Part shown: positions 20,901 through 33,550 of the stretch, piece by piece
Layout: each line of letters starts with the position of its first letter
Position numbering within the stretch: position 1 is the first letter of the stretch
Assembly (NCBI RefSeq): GCF_036588685.1
Contig: NC_086381.1
Coordinates: 68,579,436-68,643,435 of the forward strand
Source: Mytilus trossulus
Taxonomy: Eukaryota; Mollusca; Bivalvia; Mytilida; Mytilidae
Direction: 5' to 3'
Length of the DNA: 64,000 nt
Made by a program: the position numbers and the translations under genes
Notes under the pieces: generated by a model
Database searches by the model: none
What the model saw: the letters and a program-made list of their open reading frames with translations, nothing else
Told to the model about the DNA's origin: nothing

Positions 20901-23900
20901 TTCATAATTTAAATTTCGGGCCTTTTATAGAAAACTATACTGTGCGAAAAGAGCCGAATAGATGCTAAAAATTGTTTACATGCACTTGATTTGAAATTTG
21001 TTGGATAGTTTTTTCATTGCAACCATACCACATCTCCTTATTTTAATATTAAACCAGGAACAAGTGTCTATTCATGTTCTCCATCATCCCTAGAAAACTA
21101 CAGGTCATAAAATTCGTGTACGTATTTATTATGAAAAATTCAGAATGGAAATGGGGAATATGTCGAAGAGACAACAATCCGATCACAGAGCAGACAACAG
21201 CAGAAAGCATCCAGGATGACCAGCAACTGAAAGTGGTCCTCGGGACACTAAATAAAAGTGTGTATTAGTTCAGTGAAAATGGACTATAGGGTTGGCTTTT
21301 CTTTTGAAGAAACTTTTCATCCTGAACACAAATTAACAACTCTGTAAATCTTTAATTAATTCGACCCTTTTAATCTAAGTAGTCCTACAAGGTAACAAAA
21401 TTGAGAAAAATCTATAATACTGTAACAAAAGAAACTAGGCAAAATGACAATGATACATAAATAAACAAAATACTACTTGCAGCATGAAATTATCAAACGT
21501 GTTGTTTTAGTTTTTACTGACATGCCAACTCGAGACCTTAACTAAACTGATTGAAAAAATAACGTCTTCATAATATAAAAATCAAGAACAATCCCTCCCG
21601 ACAGGGGATCAGTATCATACCATCATGAAATATACGAGAAGAACAAGACCCGTATCATACCAACAACTTGTTTCAGAATAAATGTGTTTATAATTTCCGA
21701 TGCAAAGACCATATGAGTGAATCAATATTGAAACCAAAATATGCGATCCTAAATGACTTGACATCAGTATCGTAAAGATATGTTTATCCTTTCGGAATAA
21801 GTCTGTTAAAGGTTTGATTTGTTTTAACCTTGGTGGACTACTTAGATTAAAAGGTTCGAATTAATTGAAGACTTGCCGAGCTGTTATGTTGTTTAGAGTA
21901 TGAAACTTTTTTCAGAGGAAAGAAAGTCCATTACATTTTAGAGAAGTATTTGTTTGATTGAAATCAGTTTATTACGGTGTACCGTGTAAACAACCCGTAC
22001 CATCAATGAATGACAAAGATATATAAAATAAATACTTATATTAGATAAATGGTTAAAAATAGATGTATTACACATCCCAATAGTATATGGGTATCTTATA
22101 CTGTCTTGTACATACAAGTACAGGACACAATAAAAGTGATAAAATACCTGTTTAATGTTTGATGTAGACCAGTTATCAATGATAGGACTCTTCAGGTGAT
22201 GTTTGGATTTGACATTGAATATTGATATATCTTCGTTCTCGGGTAAACAGTTTTTAGATATTGTACATATTGACGGTGTTTGTTTTCTCCATTTGTCATA
22301 AATACTGTCACCATTGCCACCCTTTCCAAGGAATACCAGATGCCATTCTGAAGTTATTGTTCAACATGGTTAAAAGTGTTTATTTCATCAGTTTTCTTTA
22401 TTGTCGATTTATAACAAATGAAGTTTAAAAATTATCTCAAAATAATTACTCTTCAACTTTATATTTTGTTTGGTCTATCAATTGTTTTGATTCGCTACTA
22501 TTGAGTTTAATGGAAACGGCATTCGCGTTTACAACAACAAACATAAGTCTTGTATCTTTTGACAGTGCAATTTTTTGTCTATGAATATAAATATAATGAG
22601 ATGTGGTGTGGTTGATTATGATACAAATATCCCCCATAGTTCAAATGTAAGCAATCATCAGCAAACGTACGAAGTCTGTTGTATCACTTCTCAACATGAG
22701 TCCTTGGTTATCCTTTTGGAACAATCAAGACTTATAACTTTTGTTTATTGTATCTATTTCTATTCTAAAATCAAAAACGGGTAGCTATATATCAATGAAA
22801 TACATATTAAATCCTTTTAAAATCTCAATGAGTCATTTGAAATGTAGTTACTCCTTTTATTTATTTGAATAAGAAATTCAAATTTCCATCAACAATGTCC
22901 ATCCGTTAATATTTACTGTTAAAAAATGAGCTATATTTTCAAAAACAGATCAGCACAGTGTTTACCTTTCACAGCTTTCTTTGGTAAAACAGAACACGAT
23001 TTGATGTTATCTATTATGACGTCATCGATACCTATGTTTCCTTTGTGTCCTTTACTGCAGGTTACATTTATCAGAATCTATAACAATAAAGTAATATCAA
23101 TTTTGGCTTGGTTTTAGATTTTTTTGGAAAATGGTGAAAAGCCAAAATATAGAAACAAGATTGTTCCTACGCATTGGTGTAAATATAAATATGTTGAAAA
23201 TAGTTAAATTGTAAAGGTATCAAAAAACTTGTGATTCCTTTATCTCAGATACAAAGTACCTGGTTCGGTGTATCCAAAGTTCTTTCATTTGGATATATCA
23301 TTCCGTATTGAAAACAGCGATGCAAATCAAATGAATTTATATTTGATGACTCTCAACTTTTGGTGTTATAAGTATTCTGCCCTCAATGAGAAAAATACAT
23401 TAAACAACCTTTATTGTATTTGGCAAACCTTCGGGAGTTTCAAGTCTGAATACTCTTCAAATTGGTAATTCTATTTGGCATTTTCACTTTTTTTATTTGA
23501 GCGTAACACGAAACGCGCGTGTGGACTATCAAATGTAAATCATGGTGTTTTTTCGGAATGATTTTTATCCCATCGATGGAGATAACACATAACGCAATCC
23601 AAACACACTTAAGAAACATGTACTTAGACCTATATTATTTCATATCTTATTCTTACTCTGTAATGTAAAGCACTGGCTATTGAAATTTGACCTAGATTCC
23701 ACTTATGTCCTTGTCGGCCCTTGAGTTCCCATATAACTGGAGATCTAGATCCTTTAACATGTACTGACACAGAGAGTCTACCAATATGATCTCCATCCAT
23801 ATGGTACCAGAAACTAAAACATGTTCCATTTGTAGGCGCCAGTCTTGTACTTTGAATACTAGCGATATTCCCTGAACGTTGGGGTTGCGAGCATTCGGTA

Positions 23901-26900
23901 TAAAGATATTTTCCTTAAAGCAGGCAAATATACATTAAATCGACTTTTATTGAGGACAAACATGCTTAAAACTAAAATATAATGTTTGCTAATTTAATGA
24001 CCATTAATTTACATCTTCATCCTAAGACTACATATTAACATTTTTTAAAGAGTTGATGAATAGTTATCAAATGTACCAGGATTATAATTTTGATAAATGT
24101 TCGTTCCAGAAATATAATTTTTCTGATTTATATATGCCCGTAGATGTCAAATTGTTTTCGTGACTGACACTCATTAAAAGTTGTGCAAGTATTTTTCTAA
24201 ATGTATTGTGGTCCCGTGACATTCTCTCGACATTTTCTCTTGACTGTCGATTCGAAGTATTATATCAGGGAGACTACTTTTTCCAATATTACTAATATAC
24301 AGAATCAGCTATATTAGAAATAAGAATGACCGTGTCCCAACGATAATTTTGTAAGGAATAGGTACGGTTATTTTGAACTCTAAAGAAATTAATTACCAGT
24401 TTTATTTTGGTATGTATGATCAACAAAAGGACTTGCATCTTTCCTTTGTGTGCCTCCATTTCCAACCGACCAATCAAAATCATCATTAGATCCCACGGCG
24501 TTTGTCCAGGAACAGAGACCAGATTCGAATGTACAGTTACCTATTGTTATAGTAACATACAATAGTTTACATGTAAATTAACTGATAAACAAATACGAAT
24601 CAGGACATCCTACAAAAATATTTTTGAAGTTTAAAGTTTTGATGTAATTCCGAACTAAATAATTGCTCATTGTTGAAGGCCGTACTGTTACCTACAGTTT
24701 TGTGAATAGTTGTCTCATTGGCAATAATACCACATCTTCTTTTTTATTAATAGCTAATCATTAAAAAAAAATTAAATGCACACGTGGTACATAATTACGC
24801 ACTTTTTTGTTATCTTGTAATTTTGTATCCGTTAAATATGGTTTTCTGTCTGATGCCAATAATCCACTTTGTCAGATATTGTTACTTGTCATTGGTATCA
24901 AATGTAATTGATTAACTTGATATCGCATATTAAATACAGGTTCTTTCGCTTCATTGTAATGGTAACAAAGAACGTATTGAATAAAAGCTTCTATATGTTT
25001 CTGTAATATAAAGGTGCCGGGTTATTTGAAATAATAAGCGGAGTAATTTGTCATAACAGCAAAAAAAAAGTGCAATAAAGATATTATTTTAAGAAAGAAA
25101 ATAAAGAAATAATAAGCGGATTGACATATAGTTACCACTTTTTCCAGAATAGCAACCTCCTTGCTTCATATGAATATCGTCAATCGCAATATCACCATGA
25201 TAGTCAGAGCCCACAACACCTTCAAAGACAATATGAAATGCCCCAAAGTTCGCAGGGACTTCTATTTCTCCCAGTAACCACTTCTTGCCTTGGTCACCTA
25301 GATAAAATATGTACCCAACAATGGTCTATGAACCACAGAAATGAAACAAACACTGCAGAAAGAACTCAAATTGTTTTGAGAAGATAAAATCCGATTCATA
25401 AAAGGAAACGAAAAAGTTTCTTTGTAAGTAAAAAGAAAGTAAAATGCGTAAACAAATAGATCACAAAAAGTCAAAGTAGTTCTGCAAAATATTTTGTTTT
25501 AAATTATGACGCAAATCAATGGTTTTTGTCAAGTGGAAAAGGCAAAAGGAAAATACACGACTATTTTATAAAAAAAAAAATGGTTTTCGTTACTATTTGC
25601 ATTTTTTAAAGTAAGGTATTCCACAGGCAGAGTTTGACCAACATTGGTGACCTGTGACTTGTGACCTATCAAAATGAGCAAGCCAGTCTTCAATACTGTC
25701 AGCATTAAGAAATTACTTCCATTGATCCTACAAGGATAGCCAACGATAACAACTAGTTAGGTTTAAATGTGTTTAAAGAATTTATTTCAATCTTAATCAT
25801 CAATTTTTCTCAGTTCCATTTTGTTTTTATCAAGGGACGTAACACCACTTCTAACCGTGTATGACCGTGTATGAAATAAACCCCGCCTCCCTACTAACCT
25901 AATATCAAATATACATGGTATTCACGCGGACGCTTTCCTAGAAATGTATAGGAGGTAAGATAATAAAATCTATCAAACCTAGACATAAATATACCCGCTT
26001 TTGACCATATCGAATTTCCTAGATTTTTCTTTTGTTTCAAGTAGACATTAAGCTTGCTAATCGTCTGTCCATACATATGATACCAGAACTGTACACATAG
26101 GTCCGATGATGGTGATGGCTGTTCTAGTGTCATCAATCGGGCGATATCGCCCGACACACGTGGACTTGAGGTTTCAATAAACATAAAGAATCCTGCAGAG
26201 AAAAGTCAGAAAATAAATCTTAGCTTATGAAATTGTTATTTTGATATACTTGCACAGTGTCGGCAAGTGAAAAAAATGTTATCAAAATTTACCATATGAG
26301 GCGTTGTGGTGTAAGCCATATCAGCTTAATCTACTTATCGTGAATTCTTCGTCTTGTAAAACAGTAGACTTCTAACATTATACATGTATGATAGTCGCAT
26401 ATATTTCCATAATATTGACAACAATGTGTAAGCGATTATAAAAACAAATATTATCAAACCTGTTTTACCCTTGTGTACATTTAATTAAGAATTCAGAAAA
26501 CTGAAGGCACACTCGAGATCTGTATTTTTATCAGTTTTTGGTTAATATTAGTATTTCGATTTAGTTTTCTTACTCAATTTACTTCGAACATTCAAATGGT
26601 TATTAAAAAAACTAATCACTTCATTTTCCTCAGGAAGTTCATGTTATAATGAAGGATTGTCATTAAAATAGTATAAGCATATTCAAAATCTTTAAAGGAA
26701 AAAGAGAAGGTTCAATGTAAAATGTTTCGCTATAAAATCAAGAAAATGGATTAAGAAGAGATAAAAGGTTAACGTTCAACTGCTTTAAATCTGAATAATA
26801 AATTCAGCATGCTAAGCGAATCTTGCATAAGATTATTCTGATTATGTTGCATAAGATTATTCTGATTATGTTACATAGATTATTCTGATTAAGTTGCATA

Positions 26901-29900
26901 AGATTATTCTGATTATGTTGCATAATATTATTCTGATTATGTTGCATAAAATATTGAAAACAACACGTTATTAATTTCTTGCGTCCAAAGCGCTTTTCTG
27001 GATTTACCTTCATCAGGAACGCTCAAAGCCAAATATTTGAAATCCGAAGATGTATAAGTACCGAAACCGTTGAAGAGCTGTATGTCAAAAAATACCTAAA
27101 ATAGTTAGCCAAATTCATCTAAAGCCAACTTTGCCTGAGGGAGTTGAAACCTTAGTTTCTTAATAATTTATAAATTTATAAACGGACAATTTTAGTAAAG
27201 TTTGTTAAATCATGTCAGTACCGAAATACTGACTACCGAGCTGATGATACCCTCGGGGACTGACAGTCCACCAGCAGAGGTATGGACCCAGTGATGTAAA
27301 ATATTGAAAACAACACGTTATTAATTTCTTGCGTCCAAAGCGCTTTTCTGGATTTACCTTCATCAGGAACGCTCAAAGCCAAATATTTGAAATCCGAAGA
27401 TGTATAAGTACCGAAACCGTTGAAGAGCTGTATGTCAAAAAATACCTAAAATAATTAGTCAAATTCATCTAAAGCCAACTTTGCCTGAGGGAGTTGAAAC
27501 CTTAGTTTCTTAATAATTGATAGATTTATAAACGGACAATTTTAGTAAAGTTTGTTAAATCATGTCAGTACCGAAATACTGACTACCGAGCTGATGATAC
27601 CCTCGGGGACTGATAGTCCACCAGCAGAGGTATGGATGTAAAATATTGAAAACAACACGTTATTAATTTCTTGCGTCCAAAGCGTAAGATTATTCTGATT
27701 ATGTTGCATAAAATTATTTTGATATGTCTTTATTTTATAGAACACAATTCAACATTGATAGTAGAGTGTTAGATGTATACCTTTGTTCTCCATTTTGTAT
27801 GTATGGTCGTTCTTCGGTCCAGTGTCTACAGACGAAGTTTCTCCTGTCTGTCTCGTCCAATCAAAATCATCCGAACTCTCCTGCTCGAATTGACAGATAT
27901 CCGAGCTCTCAAAATCACAATTTACTTTAAAACAGAACAAAAACCATTCGAGATAAATATTATATCGTGTATTTCTGTTTTATTTATTTGTTTTCTCCAT
28001 AGTCAGTGTTTTGTTTAGAAGCTATTAAATATTTGCGATTGTGTTGTCTTATATATACTGGCTCGTACCATGAAGCAATTTATGCGTGTTTTATAAAACC
28101 TTATTGGTAAATTACTAAAGAAATTAGGGAGTCAAATTGACTTAACAATAAACTCCTCATAGATACCAGGATAAAATGTCGTATTTACACCAGACGCGCG
28201 TTTCGTCTACAAATGACTCATCAGTGACGCTCAAAGAAAAACATGGTTAACAGTTCCAAATAAAGTACAAAGTTGAAGAGCATTGAGGACCAAAATTCCT
28301 AAAAGTTTTGCCAAAGACAGCCAAGGTCATATATTCCTGGGATAGAAAAGCCTTAGTATTTCAAAAACTCATTTTTTTTGTAAACAGATAATTTATGAAT
28401 ATGACCACATCAACGACAATTCAAACGGTGGACTTGCGATACCAGAGCATCGATGTTACTTAAATACATCTGACATCTTACATGGTCTTGTGTATAAAAA
28501 AACAATAGCAAAATCAATTGGATCGGTTTAGTTGCTTTACCTGAATTTTTACGTGCACAAGAATCAGTCATGAATTTTACGTCATCAATTGCAATATCGC
28601 CTTGATATCCAGTACCTCGTATTCCCTCAAACACGATCTGGAAATTACGACTGATTTTTGTAAGTGGAAACTCTCCTCGAATCCACCCATTGCCTTTATC
28701 ACCTGTAAACCGTTAATGATTTGAAAATTAAATAATTCTGTTTTGTAAGATATAATATCTGTCTTATCAATTAAATTAACAAGTAATAATTATTGATAAA
28801 TGTAAAATGTCTTCAAAACACGAGTTCTATTATATTTTTAGAAACGACAAAACAAGGATTATAAATGTTACATAAATTGTACTTGTTTGATGTGTTTTAT
28901 CATTTGATTTTGCCATTTGATTACGGACTTTCCGTTTTGAATTTTTCTCGGACTTCAGTATTTTTGTGTTTTCCTTTTTTATATGTTACCAATTTTCTGT
29001 ACGCAATTGGTATCGATAGTGTATAGAACAAACCTTCCGTGCTCCAAACAGCGCTTCCTAGCAGACCATTTGATTTCACATAAGCATTTAAAGTCCCTAT
29101 ATGTGACCCGTACATATGGTACCAAAACTGCAAACATCCTTCCTCCATAGGGAGAGACACAGGAGAAATTAACCGAGCTTTGTTACCGAGTTGTCGTGGA
29201 TCAGATGCTTCAATGTGAATATAGTGTCCTGATAAATAAATTAAAATAAAATCCTACAAGTTGTATGGTTCTTTAGTTTTAAACAAAAACATCGTTCGCA
29301 AATCCTTTAGATCAATCTGAATTTGGCTTTCGACTTTAAAAATTTGTGATGGGAATTGTGTATTTGACTCGGATTCCAAAAGTACTTTGCTTTTAAGTAG
29401 GAAATAATGAGCAACTTAAAGTGTACCAAATAGTCAGGCATTGAATGGTACCTTTCGGTACAATCATACTGTAAGTATATACATGTAGTTTCTATGTCCA
29501 GTATACTTGAAATAAATGCTGTCATTCCATTTTTGATATACATAACGTCATATGTTATTTCTTTTGATATGAGATTTCACACAGATACCAAATATTTATC
29601 AAAGGGACCTGGATTAAAATTTAATACGCCAGATGCGCGTTTCATCTACATAATACTCATCACTGACGCTCAGATCAAAATAGTTATAAAGTCAAACAAG
29701 TACAAAGTTAAAGAGCATTGAGCACCCAAACTTATCTTGTGTTCCTTTTCAGAAAAGAGAAAATATATACCATATATTCACACAAGGTCAAATAAAAAAA
29801 ATCCTTGTAAACGTATATATAAAAATAAGAGCATGTGGTAAACGTGTCAATGAGACAACTCTCAAAAAGTGAACAAATGACATACACAGCTTCTTTTGCA

Positions 29901-32900
29901 TAGGTACTATTTATGTTCTATGTATGTACCACAAACCTGTAGTACTGGAAGTCTACTCAGTACTATTGTGTTACTTACGAATTATTGTAACATTTAAGTG
30001 CCTGTATTTTACATTACTTGATTCGTACTTGAAATTTAAGTACTACAGATTTTTGGTTGCACGGTTACATTTTCAGCATTTTGAACGTTTGTCTTTTTCA
30101 AATCTCATGAAGTTATGGTGTTCAAACATGGAATACTGAGATCATTGTTGGTATCATTTTTGTACAAATATTTTGAGTACAAATGAAGTACTGGAAAATA
30201 CAAGTACCTAAATATTACAATAATTTTAAAGTAAAGAAATAGTACTAAGTATTACAAGTAAATTTCCAGTACTACAGATCTTAAGTACTGAAATAGTACC
30301 TATGTATAGCAAAGAGAAAAGCCCATACAATATAGTCTGCTATAATATGACTACTATAAACTTTCAGCGGATTGTTTACATCATGATTATGTGCAAGATC
30401 CGCAGGATGCATCAATAGTTGGGGAAATAATAAATTGGTATATACAACAGTTTCGAAATAGTAATACCAATAATAAAAGTGAATTTTTTAATAACACCTT
30501 TGGGGATGTTCTGATACCTGGGGTCAATGGTGAAACCATAAACACTGATATAGTGAGTCAAACAACTGTTCTATTTGTATAGAAAGTAAAGAGTATTCCT
30601 ATTTTTCAATATTGTGGGAAAGTGAAATATGAATTTAAAAAAATCCTGAGCAAAGACCACAACAGAAAAACAGAAGTTAAATAATTTAATAGTTTAATAA
30701 ACCTAGAAATGCCAAACAGATACCTTCAATTTAGTTGTTTACCTGTAATGGATCCGACTGTATGGTCATTTGTCGGTCCTGTACTTGGTGACGGGGTTGT
30801 TCCAGACGTTCTTGTCCAATCAAAATCATCTGTTTTGTCGTCTGTGTATCCACATATATTGGATGATTCAAAATCACATGACAAAGATTTCTTCTTACTT
30901 CCTGTGAATAAAACAAATGATATGTTGTCATTAGAATTTCAGACCGACCGTGCAAGTGTTGTATAGCCATGCATGCAGTCAAGCTCCTTAAATAATTCCA
31001 TCACTATTAAAATTTCTTAGAAAAACAAAAAATGGCCAATTTGTAAATATTGCTACAAATGGCAGCTGACTGTAAATACAAATAAAACAAAAGTTATGAT
31101 TTTTCATTCTAGAAATTCTTTTGAGTCAAAATTTTTTTATAAACAAAATCAGTTAACTGAAGTTAAAGAGTATAATTTTCTTGGGAACATTATTGATAAT
31201 AAAGGAAAATTTAAGAGATCTACACATGAACTATCCAAAAAAGCGCTTAAAGCGTTATTTTCACTAAAAAAATATATGTCTAATTTTCATCATGTCCCTG
31301 TTGATTTATCATGTAAAATATTTGATTCACTAATTAAACCCATAATTTTATATAATAGCGAGATCTGGTTTATGGAAGATTATTACTCAATTTATAGAGC
31401 CATAAATAGAGCCACTTTGCATGGAACTAACTGTGATATTTTATCATTGACAGATAGAATCAGCTTTGAGAAAGTGCATCATAAGTTTTGTAAAACTGTT
31501 CTTGGAATTCAAAAAAACCCTCATGTAATATAGCCGCAAAGTCTGAGTTAGGACGATTTCCACTTGACTCTTTAATTAAAACTCAAGTTTTATTATATTT
31601 TTGTAGAATAAACTGCCATGAAATAAACCCTCTTGTTAAAGAAGCTTTTGCAGTAAATAAGTCTATGTCTGAAGATGGAATATATACTTGGTACACTTTT
31701 GCCAAGCATATTTTTAAAGAATTTAATATTGATGAAGAACAATATGTTGATTTTGATAAACCTTTTAAACTTATAAAAAATTCACTCAAAAACTTTTAAA
31801 TGTATAGTGAAGGAAAAGTATAATAACATCACTCTTCAAAAACTTTCAAATATTGATAACAGTTCAAATCTTTATTGTAAACTTAAAAATGAAATTAAAT
31901 TTGAGGACTACCTGCATAATCTAAACAATTTTAATAGTCGTCAGCTTTTAACAAAATTACGTGTAAGTGATCATAATTTGGAAATTGAATTAGGACGTTA
32001 TAAAAAAATTCAAAGAGAACACAGACTGTGCAAAGTTTGTAAAATTTTAGATGATGAGGAACACTTTTTCCTTCATTGCCAAATTAACAGTAATGTAAGA
32101 CATTCCCTTATAAATGCAATTAAAACCCATTATTCTAATTTTAACCAGCTTGACTCAAACTCTAAACTTAAAACTATTCTAGATCCCAATAAAGATATTT
32201 TGTCTAGTGTTGTAGACTATATAAAGCAATCTATGGAATTGCGAAAATAAGGTCCACATTGATCAATTATTATATACATCTATATATAGATATATGTTAT
32301 TAATATCAACTTCACTTTTTAAAAACATTTATCATGTATAGTTATGTTTCTTGTCACTTGTGTATACAATGTACTATGTTTGCATTTTAACCCGTCAGGG
32401 TTTCATGTTTTTGCAATAAAGATTATTAATGTATGTTAATTGAATTTCAATCATGTTGAAACAAATGCTTATGAAACAAAGATCAAACCAATTGAAAATC
32501 AAGCAATTTCTAAGAAGAAGAAACATAACAGTGTATAAATGATTATGTAATAAACTAATTTAAAAGTAAAATCCAATTGTCAAAGAAGGACATCAACATC
32601 ATGTCAAAATTGAAAAAAGGCGAACAGACATAAAACAACAACAACAACAAAAAACACTTCGCATAGAAATACCAAACCAAATTGAACAGTAAGTGAAAAA
32701 TGTCAGGTATAAACTATGGTGTGCTGGAAGGGTACTCAAATACTGCTGCAGCATTCGTGTTAAAATATAACAGACAGAGTCGCCGAAATCAACTATCAAA
32801 GAAGATATCTAATGTTAGTACTGAAGGAAAAAATATAAAGTGGAAAATGGTGACAGATAAGTATACTTATAACGCATCTTATGTTATTTTCAGATTGACG

Positions 32901-33515
32901 CAGCCGCTGATGCAAGTGAAAATGTTTTCAAATTTTAAAGAATAATGGTGTTAGAACGTAAGTAAATTCGGTGTTGTTAATATCTGTTTACGAATTTTGT
33001 AATAATTTCGTTTTTGGTTTTTACAGCACAATGCTGAAGCTTTGCATATTGTTTTCGTCTATTTAATTGAATATCAGTACTTACCCGGTGCACATTGTCC
33101 TTTCTTTATGTCGACATCATCTAAAGCAATATCGCCAAGGTAACCAAGACCCCTAATACCTTCAAACACTATCGAAACACGACCAGACTTGGCAGGAATA
33201 TCAAATTCTCCCAACCTCCATGCGTTGCCTTGTTCACCTGTTTCCAAACAAAACGTCAAATATATATTCAAAAGTCTAATCATACGGAACTATCACATCT
33301 TTTGGGCGTGGTAAGCATTTGCAAAGATCAATAACATTAACACCATAATGAATGACAACTGCATGATCATTTATGTCGGGAAATATACATGTGGTATCCT
33401 TACATTTTGTGTTTCTGTATTGTTTCAGTGTGTTCTGTTATACTTACAAACGCTTTACCGCTATGTCTTTCCAACATTTTTTCTCGAGAGAAGATTATTA
33501 TACCCCACGCAACGG

Positions 33516-33550
<35 letters not shown>

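Noticed and set aside
25121-25387. Plus-strand 88-codon ORF
   Set aside because: It is the antisense shadow of MAM gene exon 10, whose splice sites and domain motifs are on the minus strand.
27724-28018. Overlapping plus-strand ORFs of 68 and 81 codons
   Set aside because: They are read through the antisense of MAM gene exon 8.
30709-30966. Plus-strand 85-codon ORF
   Set aside because: It is the antisense of MAM gene exon 5.
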